Of a stretch of 64,000 nt of DNA, positions 33,705 to 45,917 are shown piece by piece. Within the stretch, counting starts at the first letter, position 1; the number at the start of each line of letters is the position of its first letter. A program made the position numbers and the translations under genes. The notes below the pieces were generated by a model that ran no database searches, was not told the DNA's origin, and worked only from the letters and a program-made list of their open reading frames with translations. The DNA is from Rotaria socialis (taxonomy: Eukaryota > Rotifera > Eurotatoria > Philodinida > Philodinidae): NCBI GenBank assembly GCA_905331475.1, contig CAJNYU010001258.1, positions 69,343-133,342 on the forward strand. The letters run 5' to 3'.

Positions 33705-36199
33705 CTGAGTATTCTTTCCCAAAGAATATTATTGTATTTGGAATTTTCATTACTTTATATTATTTTTTCTCTGGCAATTCTTTGGTTTCTGTTACTTCTA
33801 TCAATCTGGCGTATCACTCTTCATCTAAATTATCAATGAAGCTCATGAAAAAGAGTTCAACCAGATGGACTAAAAAGGTTATCGAAGATAAAATACCATT
33901 TCATAATGATTATCCACGTCCACATTTAAGAAGAGAACTATGGTTAAATTTAAATGGAAATTGGTCGTTTACAATAACATCTATCAATGAGACGTATCCA
34001 AAACATTTTGATAGGCTTATTCGTGTGCCGTTTCCTGTTGAATCTTATCTATCTGGAATTCAAGTACGTGTTGATTCAAACATGTATCTATGGTATAAAC
34101 TAATATTTCAAATAAAATCTCGATCCTGGTATGATGGTAATCATCGTCAGTACCGTATAATGCTACATTTCGATAAAGTTGATTATGAGACAGTTGTTTA
34201 TTTGAATCATTATGTTGTCGGTTCAAAACATTTAGGTGGTTATGACCCATTTTCATATGATATATCACCATATTTCGTTAATTATCAAGATAATGAATTA
34301 GTTGTACGTGTTTGGGATCCATCAAATAAATGGTATCAACCGCGCGGAAAACAATTATTAGATAATAAAGAAGTAAATGCGATATTTTATACTCCATGTT
34401 CTGGTATATGGGGAACGGTTTGGCTGGAACGAGTGCCACATATTCACGTTGACCGTTTACAATTTCAAACAAGACTATCATCAACAAAAGTAATTTTAAA
34501 ATATCGTATTGATTTAAAGTCACTAGAAATAGCTTCATTTGATTTTATTTCGCCAAAGAAAAATATGTCAATTTATTCAGAACAAAACTTTAATAAACAG
34601 AATAAACGTTTATTGCATGCAAAGCAGAAAGAAACACTAGAAAACAATAAGACCACTTATAAAAATCTAGACTTTAAATTTAAAATAAGCATCGTTCAAA
34701 AAGATAACAAGCATTTAATTGATTTTATTTCTTATAAGCCAAATATTGAACAAGAAATTGCATTTTCTTTAAAAGAAATCAATCTTTGGTCACCTGAAAA
34801 TCCATATTTATATGATATACATATTGATCTATATCAAAAGGGTACATTTATTGAACATATTTATAGTTATATCGGTTTTCGACAAATTTCTATTTGTTCT
34901 GAAAAGAAAAAGATTTGTCTTAATAGTAAACCATATTTTATGTTCGGTGTACTTGATCAAGGTTACTGGCCTGATGGTCTTTATCGTGCACCAACGGATG
35001 ACGCATATCGATATGATATAGAACAAATAAAAAATTTAGGTTTTAATACAATAAGAAAGCATATGAAAAGTGAAACATCACGATGGTATTATTGGTGCGA
35101 TGTATTAGGTATGCTTGTCTGGCAAGATATGCCGTCAGGAGATTCTTATGAAGGTTATGAAACTGCATTAGATGCTCATCAACAGTTCGAATTGCTTCGT
35201 GATAATCGAACCAATGATTTATCAATGCCTTCAAATACAGATAAAGATTTACCCATTAATTCGTCATCACCCACTACAAAGACCTTTGAGTCTAAAATTC
35301 AATTTGAATATGAATTAAAAGCAATGATTGATTTTCTTTCATTCCATCCATCAATTGTTATTTGGGTATTATTTAATGAAGCATGGGGTCAATATGATAC
35401 AATACGCTTAGCAACATGGCTACAATCTTATGATCAAGATCGTTTAATTAATCCTGTCAGTGGATGGCATGATCGAACAGGTATCGGACATATTAGAGAT
35501 ATACATGATTATTCTAAAAACATTTTGTTACCATCATTTAATGATGAAACTCGAGCATTGGTTGTTGGTGAATGTGGTGGATTAGGTTTAATGATATCTG
35601 GCTGGAGTTATCATGTTTATAGTGATCGCTATCTAATCACGTATGCCTTTGAACAACTTTTAGTTAACATTTCATCCCGTTTATCAGCTGTAATTTATAC
35701 ACAATTATCTGACGTTGAAAATGAGACAAATGGAATTTTTACATATAATCGAGAAGAAATTAAATTTTCAATAACACATGTCAAACGTGTACTAAAAAAT
35801 GATTATTCACGCTTATACCAGCTTAAACATTTATGGAATCTTACATCGATTCCTTACACTAATTATACAAAATTGCTTTTATCAAAATCATTCGATCTTA
35901 TTGTTGATCATAATTCAACATATGATAAGCATTTTTATTTTTATGTATGTTATTTATATTCTCAAGTGAATATAACAATAGATCATCGTCATCAAATGAT
36001 ACTCAATCAAACTCATAAAGTAAAAGATTATCATTATATACCGTTGCCATCTACTCTTCTTCGTGATACTATACATCAAAGACATGTTCTAGACATTTAT
36101 GTACATTATATGTCATCATTTGATGACGAGAAAGACAAACCTCTATTATATGCTAATAGAACGTATTTTGACTTAAATATTGCGATGCTTTCTGCATAA
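33705..36199 (+). CDS. Glycoside hydrolase family 2 enzyme, secreted, intronless body
   Basis: One open frame of about 2.5 kb. Residue numbers here count from 33782. The GH2 sugar-binding and jelly-roll domains come first (LWLNLNGNWSF, then YDPFSYDIS and GIWGTVWLE). A sandwich domain follows, then the TIM barrel with FGVLDQGYWPDG, GFNTIRKHMK and VWQDMPSGD. The acid/base glutamate is in FNEAWGQYDT (E533) and the nucleophile in VVGECGG (E597). It hydrolyses beta-glycosides such as galactosides, glucuronides or mannosides; the substrate is not readable. The open frame continues upstream of the first internal ATG (near 33836) to 33705 and encodes a hydrophobic signal-like segment. A start ATG at 33666 joined by a 35-nt GT..AG gap would be in frame, but that gap is very short for an intron, so the start is uncertain. 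Absence of introns and the NEAWGQ barrel suggest acquisition from bacteria. Confidence 0.85.
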
Positions 36200-36590
36200 C
36201 TGATATCAGGAGTGACAGAATTATCACGAGAAGATTTCAAGAATTCTGCAATATAACCATCAACACTATCCACAAACTTGTGACCGGTAGGGCCTTTTCC
36301 AGACCGATACCAGTACCAGTCTAAACCTGCCAGACTGGATCGGCCGGTCAGTATACCGGCATGAGTCATTGTTCGTTTTTCTCACCTTATAAGGCATGTG
36401 TGCCACTATTAAAATGCTTTTGTGAAGCATGATGATCAATGAGCATTGAAGTTGAGGTAGCAACAGTGGAATTCAGACTTCATGGGGTATTTGAATTTGC
36501 CGCAAATTCAAAATGCTTATACCGCTATACCGCTATAGTGGTATAGCGGTAGCTAGATGTCACGTATCCCTTACAGAGACAGAGACAGAT
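36200..36590. other. Intergenic with ACCGGT and TACCGCTATA palindromic patches
   Basis: CCGGT/ACCGG motifs recur at 36280-36365, and a TACCGCTATACCGCTATAG palindrome lies at 36517-36553. No gene. Confidence 0.5.
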
Positions 36591-36644
36591 GGTGTGGGTG
36601 TGTAATGTATTGAAAGAGAAACTAACACCCACACCCACACCCTC
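36591..36644. repeat. GT-rich telomere-like hairpin at left edge of duplication copy 2
   Basis: GGTGTGGGTGTG, a loop of TAATGTATTGAAAGAGAAAC, then ACACCCACACCCACACCCTC. The similarity to copy 1 begins at the last base of this hairpin. The loop is the complement of that at 18391-18497. Confidence 0.75.
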
Positions 36645-36986
36645 TCAGCACAGTAGAGTATATGCATGACTGTCTTGAATAATGATTAGTTGGAATTCAT
36701 TTCTTTACTTTGATAAGCATATATTCGTTCGTAATGTATGTCGCAGGCATATATATAGGAATTAAAATTCCCATTAAAAACCATGGGCAACAAAAATAAA
36801 ATGTTAGATGATATCATTGATTGACGAAGAAAAATGTTGCAATCAACATATGATAGAATACGTATTTAACAACATACCTAGAAATTTAAACAACTGTTTT
36901 TTATCTGAAAAATGACCGGTTGTGGGTGTGAGTTTAGATCTGTGCATGGATGAACAATGACGTGTACTCACACCCACACTGACACG
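36644..36986. repeat. Segmental duplication copy 2, part A
   Basis: Matches 16811-17150 in the same orientation at roughly 90% identity. It includes a GT hairpin (36919-36986), after which the sequence changes. Confidence 0.85.
36919..36986. repeat. GT-rich hairpin at break in duplication copy 2
   Basis: TTGTGGGTGTGAGTTTAGAT faces ACTCACACCCACACTGACAC. It is the counterpart of 17084-17153; similarity to copy 1 is lost here and resumes at 39099 in a CACACCCACATG remnant. Confidence 0.65.
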
Positions 36987-37261
36987 CATATTATATATAT
37001 ATATAAAGAAATCTCTGCTTTGCTTTTGTTTATAAATTATAATGTGGGAAAATTTTATTATCTTATTCAATTTAATCTATAAATATTTATGCAGTGCTAA
37101 AGCTACCTGAGGATTGATCCTTGAGAAGGGTCGAAACTATAGTCGTAGCATATTCTTCTATATAATACACACCATAACAAAAAAAATGAAACTTTTATTG
37201 ACTTAAAAGAGACTATATCTCATCTCACACATGTCAAGTTCTTGAATGATTGATGTTTTCC

Positions 37262-37653
37262 AAATCAAAAATAGTGATTATTTTCATTACTAAGTATAAT
37301 ACAATTCGAACTACTAAATATAGTCTGTTCCTTTTGTAACCATGCCATATCAATTAATGGTTTTATTTTCCCAGCAATATTGACATGTAAACTTTGTCGT
37401 TGAGACATGTTTTCTAAAATAAAACCGATTGTGATTGTGCGTATCTTCCACACAATTTTAAAGCAATAATCTTACGAGATAGATGATTACATATAGAAGC
37501 ATTATTCCAATGTTCTGTCGCTATCTGTAAAATTCTCTTCTCTGAAACTAATAAACGTAGATTAGGTGCATTTTTCAATGTGTGAAGAAAGTTTCCTGGT
37601 GATATCATAGTAGGACAGTTCATCTCTAAATATTGTAGTTTACTCAATACGTG
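37262..37653 (-). pseudogene. F-box/LRR-type protein, C-terminal fragment
   Basis: Two minus-strand frames join across a small frame change near 37440. They read LSKLQYLEMNC, FLHTLKNAPNLRLL, then ENMSQRQSLHVNI and DMAWLQKEQT..NCIIL, typical of the leucine-rich C-terminal half of the F-box-like families that I associate with bdelloids. About 35 residues usual between the two parts seem lost, and the 5' half is missing. A mariner is inserted at its upstream edge. Confidence 0.5.
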
Positions 37654-37655
37654 TA

Positions 37656-39078
37656 TCCCGTTGGCGCATAAGTTCTGAGAATTTTTTTTTCTGGTTTAAC
37701 AATAACTTTATTTTTCAACAAAGATATGCAAAATCAATCAACAATATAATCGCCATTATTTTCAACAACATTCGCCCATCTTTCTGACAATATTTCAATT
37801 CCACGTCTGTAGAAACTACTCGGTTTTGATTCGAAAAAGGCAGTTAGATCGAGTTTCAGCTCATTGAAGTCTTCGTAGTGTTTATTGCACAGGTAGTTAC
37901 GAAGAGATAGGAACAGATGATAATCGGATGGTGCAAGGTCTGGTGACCACGGCGGGCGCGGAAGAACTTCCCATCCTAACTGTTCGATTTTTTGCTGAGT
38001 CAACTGTGCCACATGAGGTCGACTATTGTCATGGAGAAGGTTGACGGCTTTTTGATTCGCCAAAGCCGGTCGCTTTTGACATAGAACTTCATTCAATTAC
38101 TGCAATTGTTGCGAGTAGACATTGGCGGTAATCGTGTGATTGATATCTAACAGCTCGAAATAGATGACGCCTTTCATATCCCACCAGATGCACAACATTA
38201 TCTTCTTTGGATGCATGTCTGGTTTTATATTTGGAAATGGCTTTTGGCCAGGATCAAGCCACTGCCTCCTGCGGCACACGTTGACATAACACACCCATTT
38301 TTCATCTCCAGTGACAATTCGATCCAAAAAGGGCTTCTGCTTTTGTCTGGATAGCAAAGAAGCACAAATCGATGCTCGCTGAACCAAGTTGTCTTTGGAT
38401 AATTGGTGTGGAACTGAACGTCCATACTTATGTACCTTACCGAGAGCATGAAGATGACGCTCCACTGTCGAGTGATGACAGTTGAGTTGTTCGACTAATT
38501 CGCGTGTTGTTTGATGTGGATCAGCGTCGAGTAAAGCTTGCAACGCTTCATCGTCAAAGTGGCATCTTTGGAAACGGGACTTGGAAAACCATCGGTAACA
38601 AGTGGAACTGCCGACCGCTTCCTCGCCGCTTCCTCGCCATATACCGCTTGAATATTCTTTGTTGCTTCAGGTGCTGTTGAGCCTCGATCAAACTCGTAGA
38701 GCATACAGTGGCGAATATGAATGTTTTTTTTTATCCATTTAATCATAAACCAGGTAACAAGGGAATAGAAGAGAATATATATATAAAACTATAACAGCAT
38801 GACGTATTACAACATGCGCAAAAGAAATGTTATTATGTAATAGATATATTATTGCGTAATAAGAACAGAAGCGATCAAGGTCAATTTCAATGTTTTTTTG
38901 ACCTTGAGAGAACAAGAACGAATGTATAGTAGTGAGATGAAAGTAAATGGAAGAACAAAAGAAATACAAATAAAACAATGGCGATTATATTGTTGATTGA
39001 TGTTGCATATCTTTGTTGAAAAATAAAGTTATTGTTAAACCAGAAAAAAAAATTCTCAGAACTTATGCGCCAACGGGA
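37656..39078. mobile_element. mariner element, 1423 bp, ~97-bp terminal inverted repeats
   Basis: Both ends read TCCCGTTGGCGCATAAGTTC inward and are flanked by TA (37654-37655, 39079-39080). The inverted repeats stay nearly identical for about 97 bases, with one or two differences. The left repeat overlaps the 3' end of the transposase gene. Near-identical ends imply a fairly recent insertion, yet the transposase is broken. Confidence 0.93.
37734..38746 (-). pseudogene. mariner transposase (D,D34D), inactivated
   Basis: The N-terminal helix-turn-helix segment starts with HIRHCMLYEFDRG. The catalytic part has GDEKWV (first Asp), HDNSRPHVA (second Asp) and, 34 residues later, SPDLAPSD (third Asp), defining the D,D34D mariner class. 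Two lesions: a tandem 11-bp duplication (38617-38627 and 38628-38638) shifts the frame after YGEEA, and an in-frame TAA (38097-38099) separates the two catalytic halves. It would cut and paste the element if intact. Confidence 0.92.
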
Positions 39079-39098
39079 TACATAGGTTCTTCGAATTC

Positions 39099-39255
39099 AC
39101 ACCCACATGTTTTTAAATATAAGGGTAATAAACAAAATATTATAGTTGCTGTCAAATTGCTGTTGAATATGCGTGATATTATTTCTCCTTATGTAAATAG
39201 TTGTGTTTCATCCAACCATGACGAAAAAAGAAAACTAAGGGTCGATGAAGTTTCG
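39099..39255. repeat. Segmental duplication copy 2, part B
   Basis: Continues the match to copy 1 (17136-17295), beginning in CACACCCACATG, at roughly 90-93% identity. It ends at GTCGATGAAG, where about 490 bases absent from copy 1 follow (39256-39747). Confidence 0.8.
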
Positions 39256-39747
39256 TAGTATGGGCACATGCTGACCTGCAAATATCTTGAAATTTAAACA
39301 TTATGGTCTGTATAGGCTATTGGCAGCTTATGTTTTAAACTAGTTGGTCTGCGAGTGAGAGCATTCATTTGATTCAACTATGAACAATCTCCTTAATTTC
39401 AAGTTATATGCCCTTCAATTGTTTGTTAATACGCAAAAACAACTAGCAAAAGACACCGAACGGCGGATTTTTTTACGAAGTCAAAAAGTCTCCTTACAAA
39501 AAAATATGCACAAACAAATCATATATAAACTGTGCAGATAGAAAAATCTTACGGAAAACAATAAAGGTTATAGAACATAAATTTTATATTATTTTTCAAG
39601 TTTTCCTTTGTTTGGAATTCCTTTCATAAATGTTTTTGAGCCAAAATATGTTTACAAAATCGTTGAAAAACAAATTAGCATTCATTCTTAAGTTCAGCAG
39701 CGCAACCATTTACTGATATATTAAAGTATTCGTCAGTGGTTGCAGAA
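39256..39747. other. Unidentified ~490-bp sequence present only in copy 2
   Basis: It replaces an 11-base stretch of copy 1. No inverted ends, coding frame or repeat motif is evident. Confidence 0.5.
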
Positions 39748-40832
39748 CGCAAAAATTACAAAAGATTAAGAAAGGAAAGAAAATATGGCATCGCTGATTT
39801 TAACTCTAAGTTTGTGTGAACACGAGTTCGGTTTTACTGAGAAAACACTGGTCATGTAAAGATAGAGAAGGGCAGATCGAAGAAAACACACACGAACACA
39901 TATACGTGTATAGATACTTACATATATAGAGTGATGCATAGACGAGAAAAGAAAAATCGAATGATGTATATGCGAAAACATAAAGGAAAAAAATCAAGAT
40001 GTGAAATGACATAGTTCGTAGGGAAAAAGTCTATGTATGCTGCACAGATACATATTGGAAGAATTCGCAACATTAACTTATGCATCTTTTCTTTTTACGT
40101 TATTAATACTTTGCTGGGCAAAAAAGTTTTGACCCATCAATAAAAACCTTGCTCATTTCGCCAATCGTTTTTTCGACACAAGAGAAGTTTGCCTATTAGT
40201 CTTAAAATCCTGATTACGCTGCTGAAACACAATCATAAATACGGATGCATGCAAATAAAATACTGTTTGCAAAAGCTAGGCAAACGCATCGAAATGAATT
40301 TGAAAGATATCAATCATTTGAGTATGGAATATTGACTTTCAAAAATACGTTACCTATCAACTCTAAAAGGTTAAGATGATATTTTAAGCTAGAAAGATTG
40401 CAGGAAGAAAGTATATTATTCTACTTTTTATTGGCGACCTTTCGTTGTATTTGCTTGATGCAGCAGTTCTGGTGATGTTGCGTCTGTCCGATTGACATAC
40501 CTTGGAAAAGCCTTCATAATCTATAAGTAATCTTACGCATATGAGTATGAGTGCTGTAAGAGCTAAATTTTTATTAATCGCAATTTTGCCAATACACTAT
40601 AGTCCCTAAAATCTTTCACTACCATATACTACCTGTCATCAAAGCGCTAGTTTATGAGAAAGTTATAAATGTTTCTTATACAGTAATAAAAGTATGAATG
40701 AATATGAGTAATTAGAAAAGAAACGAATGAAAATAGTTCATTTATAATGCTGATGGTGGTGAAACAAGTTTGCCACTGAATAAAACGATATTTTGTCGAC
40801 TTTCGCGAATGAAAAATAAAAACGGTCGATCG
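39748..40832. repeat. Segmental duplication copy 2, part C (nearly identical to copy 1)
   Basis: Matches 17306-18390 with about three single-base differences (for example near 40064, 40613 and 40712). It ends at CGGTCGATCGG; copy 1 then runs into a GT hairpin, copy 2 into CTTTGAATAAAATCGG. Confidence 0.92.
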
Positions 40833-42724
40833 GCTTTGAATAAAATCGGCATGGGTTTCAGTGCTGTTGCTGAAAACAACACAGAAGTAACACCAGCAGT
40901 AGCAGCTGCTGCTTTCGTTCCTTAAAACAAAACAAAAAGTGAGTAATAAACTCAAAACGAGAAAGTTTCTACTTTCTAATATATGGGTAAAGTTAAAAGA
41001 GCCAAAACATAGACTTGATTATTGATAGGTCATGCGAAAACCAGTTAATCAACATATTTTCCCACTTATTCAGGGAAGAATTTCAACAAAAGATTCCACT
41101 AAAAGATGCATCATTTCGCTAATTTTTATTGAATAATACATACAAATAATGGATGCGATTTTAAGTCGATTAAATTATTCAAATCATATGGAATTTTAGA
41201 ATATGTTGGAACTACATTAAAGAGAGTGTGGTCACAATTTTAGCGTGCTAATGTTATTTTTTCACTATGTATTCATCAAGCATCAGTCATAAATATCTGA
41301 TTTAGCAATCCCAAAAGTTGTGTAGATCAAAACCAGTACGAATACATGGTAACTTATAGCTGCTGTTCTGGATAGTTTGTGGTAAGCTAGTATCTACTGG
41401 AAACTTAAATGATTAGGTACAAGAGGCCTGCGTCATGTTAATCTTCTGTAAAAAGCTACATCAAGTATTATTTGAAAAGAAGATACTCGACTATTAAATT
41501 TACTACTCGGTAACACCTGGTACTGAAATGTAGCCGAACGGTCGAGGTATTGTTTCTTTCTCCTTTCCTGTAGATCTTAATTTTAGAGATTTCATCTTTA
41601 TTTTCCTGGAAAGCACATACCAGATCGGAGGATTCATATGCTAATTCACACAAAAGAAGAATACAATCTATAGAATTAAGATCTAAAGAGGATTTATGCT
41701 TACCAAATGAACTACTTTTCATCTTGGTTTAATAAGCATACCATGCTCTCTAGAAGGAAAGATGCTTTATTGAACCGTTTCTTGGTACCATTTTCAGAAT
41801 CATTTTTAAGTTCTAGCCAAAAGGTCTACAACTTGAAAACTAGGAACGCGAATTGCGAGTCGATTCACTTGGCCTTATAATGTCAGAGCCATATGCACAA
41901 ATGTATGAACGGGGGAGAAAATTGGTTATTTGTGCCAGAAAGGAATCCTGGAATGCCTGAAGAGATTCGTGGATAAGTTGAACGGAGACGCAAAGGGACT
42001 CGGCGAATGAGGCGAAAAGCAAAATTTTCTAAGAAAAATCCCTGTAAAAAATACACACAAAGTCAAGCTGGAAGACGGGAAGCGATCCAGCCACAATTTA
42101 TGCTGTGGGTGAAGAGCTCAGCCTTCGTAACCAACACAATACGTATTTGACAAATCTTGCGAGGGGATGGTTGAGTATTACGCAGTTACAAAAGCAGGTA
42201 ATTCAGAAATTCTGTGATAGCGGGCTCAAAGTTTCACAAGGGGACACAGATAGTCCTCTCCACTAGTTCCCTCCTCTACATCCACCCATGTTTTGTGCCA
42301 GGATTACGGACAGGCAAAGATAAACTACGTTTTCTGGACTCTATTCATTCAATATAGGAAAAATTTTCTGAAAATGGCACCCAAATCTAAAACCTTAAAA
42401 AGTTCTAGATCGTTGCTTGAAACCTAAATGGTTCAATGTGACATATTTTCTTCTTAGAGAGTGAAAACATCAGGACACGGAGCTCAATATGTTATCATCG
42501 TAACTTTGCTAGTGCTCTAGCTCTTTTTTGTAGAAATCTCATATAATTTGAAGTTTTCTTGATTAAAATCGATTTTGAAGTAAAGGGCTTTATTATATTG
42601 GAGGTACGATTTTTTCTATCATAATCATTACTGTCAATTACAACTCTTTATAAATCAGATAAAGTAAATCAATTCGTGTTGTCTTTAACAAAAAAATCAC
42701 TTTATATATATGTATAAAACTTAC
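40833..42724. other. Intergenic downstream of the serpin fragment
   Basis: No exon with a serpin reactive-centre loop or C-terminal strands was found on the minus strand. A patch at 42360-42470 (GAAAATGGCACCCAAATCTA, terminus CACTCTCTAAGAAG) matches part of the nested element near 25615-25645 and 24211, so a related transposon end lies here. Confidence 0.5.
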
Positions 42725-44306
42725 CTTGTTCATTGACATCGATAAAGGCTTTATGAATAACCTAAAAATTTTGCATTAATGGATAATATTTTTTCCAGCG
42801 GATATCGCTCTTACTTCACTGATAAAAATACCATCTTCACCATCTTGCTGACTAGTGATACCAGTAAAGTTTGCAGTAGAATTAAATGCATTTTCCATTC
42901 CAAGTTGTTTAAGAACATCACCCAATTTTAATGAAGCTTTCATTTTAAATTTTGGTAAGTATAAAAGTAGCTCTGTCATGCTAGTATTATGATCACTTAA
43001 TACTAATTGCATTAAATCTGGTTGCAATGCTAATTTTCGTTCAACTTCATCTAATGAAATATCTTGCTTAGGTAAAATTACAGCGAAAGCAAACTGAATA
43101 TTTTCATTATCACTTTGATATGGCAAATGAGCAATTTGTGCATGTAAATCATTGTTTTCAGCATAAGCATATTTTCCTGTTTGAAACATTACATCTATTT
43201 TTGAAATATGACCATTAGCTTCATAAAAATCAGCCTTTTTTGTCAAAATTTCCGGAAATCTATTTTTCCATATACCCTATTATTCAATAAATCAAAAAAA
43301 TATTATTATACTTTCATAATAAATAAAGATTTACTTTAAAATAAATACAATTAACAATAATTAGTCGCGTATTAGTAGGAACAGCATCTGTCGAAAGCAA
43401 ATTTTGAATTAATCGATTTGTTTGTTCTTCAACCCATGCATTTATTGTTTGGACAACTTCATTACGATTGTTTTCAAAATCTTCAAGTTTAACATCAGAT
43501 TGAAAAGAATTTTGAACAAGTTTTAAGTAATCATCTTGAATTTTATACGCTTTGCTCGCATAAAGTCGATTAGCTAATTTAAATTCTACCTTTTTATTAT
43601 GAGCAGTCATGGAAATCATATGCATAATTTGCTCAACTGTTTTTGTTAATGCTTCTATTGATGATGCATGAAGTACACGTAACGCTTGATTTAATGTTTC
43701 GTCTCGAGCACCAGCTATACACATTGACAAAGCCAGAGCAATACTTGTTGGCGAAAGAAATATATTTGTACCATTCTGTTGTTGACTAACATTTGAAAAA
43801 AGTTCGTAACCAAAATGTTCTAAATCTGCAGCTGTTGATGGCGACGATAAAATTATACTGTCGGTGTCTGTGAGAAGAAGAAAGGAATGAAGAAAAAATG
43901 ATCTATACTGTTGTTCTTTTAGTAAGTGTGATAGACCTACTCCTGAGAGATAAAATGCTCTCATAAGCTAGATAGATATAAAGTTACCAATTAGTGAAAA
44001 TTGAGTAGCATACATCGTTAGAAAAAATCTGTAAATCATCAACAATTAACGAACCTAAATCATTGAAGCTGCTTGAATATTCGAGTTGAGAGGTGTCCGT
44101 CTCTGAACAGAAATTGAGCAAACTTTATGATGGAGAAAAGCAGAAGAAAAGAAAATCGATGTATTTTCCTAACCATGCATTTTTTCGCTTGGAAAATAAA
44201 GAGAAATCCAAGGTAAAATAAAAGTTGATACGGCTGAATAGATTAAGATTCCAGCAACACAAATCCGTACAATTGTTTTGCATAATATCCATAGAATATC
44301 CTTCAT
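42725..44306 (-). CDS. Serpin, N-terminally membrane-anchored, lacking reactive-centre exon
   Basis: Exons in order: 44306-44174, 44102-44055, 43867-43335, 43276-42815, 42761-42725. All are GT..AG with consistent phases. Exon 1 encodes a hydrophobic signal or anchor (CVAGILIYSAVSTFILPW). Exons 3-5 give the serpin fold: NIFLSPTSIALALSMCIAGA, VNCIYFK, then GIWKNRF, FMLP-equivalent AVILPKQD, LYLPKFKM, and finally VIHKAFIDVNEQ, the segment before the hinge of the reactive-centre loop. The next exon, expected to start with glycine and carry the loop and PF.F.I strands, is not found; the last exon ends in a good donor (GTAAGT). Without it a serpin cannot inhibit a protease. Either the gene is truncated (a transposon end lies near 42450) or the exon is beyond recognition. 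Confidence 0.85.
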
Positions 44307-45917
44307 TTGCCTATAATAGAAATATAATTTATCGTTCTTGCATTATTTTACAATCTTTTCTAGGTAGGTGAATTTCAATTCTTTGTGGCAGTTTATCAGA
44401 AGAACAAAATAAATATTATGAACATGTTTCCCACATATTTCAAAAGTGTCTCAATCATCTTGCTTTCTTGCTTCTTACAACCCATCCCATGACAACAAAA
44501 TAGCTAAACGAGTTCAGACTTGTAGTCGATTGTTCAGGACTTAGGATTCTTTCACTAAATTTTCGGTATATCTAAAAATTTTTTCGAAAACTCAAACTAA
44601 TAATATAAATATAAAATTTCGCTACGAAGAGATCAAATAAGCATTGGAATGTCCTGAACGTTTCGACCAGCATAAAAATACATTTCCTAAAATAATAGTT
44701 AATTTTTAAGTGAAACTGACTTTTAGTGGCATATATCTCGCAAGCTATCAATTTTTGGAAATTCAATATTTTGAAAAGATATTTTCTTGATAGGTGAAAC
44801 TTTCAGGATATTCTCAGGATTAATGATGGACGATTAACCTCGACTCTAAAATTCAGCTCGACCTTATTACTTGATGCTTAATGTTAATGAGAATCACTAA
44901 ATAAATGTTTTAATTAAGTTGGGGGAAATAAAAATGGCTTAGTATAGGCACATACCTTTTCTTTTTTCATATATTACGGTTGCGATAATTTTTCCAACGC
45001 GAAAATAAATTAAACATGCATGAAAAGTTTTATTGTCTACATAAGTGGATGTTAGTTGTATGATATATAGACTATACCGCGCTCTGCCAATAAGATTTTC
45101 GTAAAATAGACTAACACCCTCTGTACTTTGACCAATTGGTGGAAGTCCACTGAACTCTCATATATCTCAGCATGGGTAAATGATAAAAACTTGATTCTTT
45201 GCAAAATATATGACGTGAAAAGCTCTACAAAATTTAGATCACGAAATATCGATTCACTCGATCTATTGATGTTTTGCTAAATGGCTTTTATGATCGCTGC
45301 TGACACCACTAGATAATCTTTTTGTTCTCGTCTATCTTAATGTGTTTCCTTTTCTGTCTTATCTAATGTTCACCTATCCTATGTACATATAGAGAGGCGT
45401 ATGCGTTTTTTTTTGAAAATGTGTTCTTCAAGAAAATTAAATAAACGAATAAAGTTTGGTTTAAATTTTAAAAATGGTTAAAAAAACATATCTATGTGAT
45501 ATTGCTATTACTCTTTATAAATTGCAATTTTATTTGCAAATAAAATTCATTTTACTGCAGTTCTTTGTTGAATTTGACAATAAGACAAAAGTGATTTATT
45601 TTCTGCAGGGAAATTAACAAGAAAAGTAAGAAATGAAAGATGATCACGGTTAATCAGTATAGTGAAAAACGATCCATGCCGAGAAAACTTGGATTCTCTG
45701 AGAAACCGCCGGTTTTCTCTAGATGTGGACTTGCATCGGAAAACAATATAATATAGTAAAAGAAACATATTTAAATCGCGTGTTAGTAGTTACATTCGGG
45801 CTGTTTCTTTGATCATCCGTTTTCATCACTGAATAAATATAGATACTGAATTTTGTTTTTATCTATAACAGAAGAGAAACTTATGTCAGTAATGAAAAGT
45901 ATATCTACTAACAAGGG

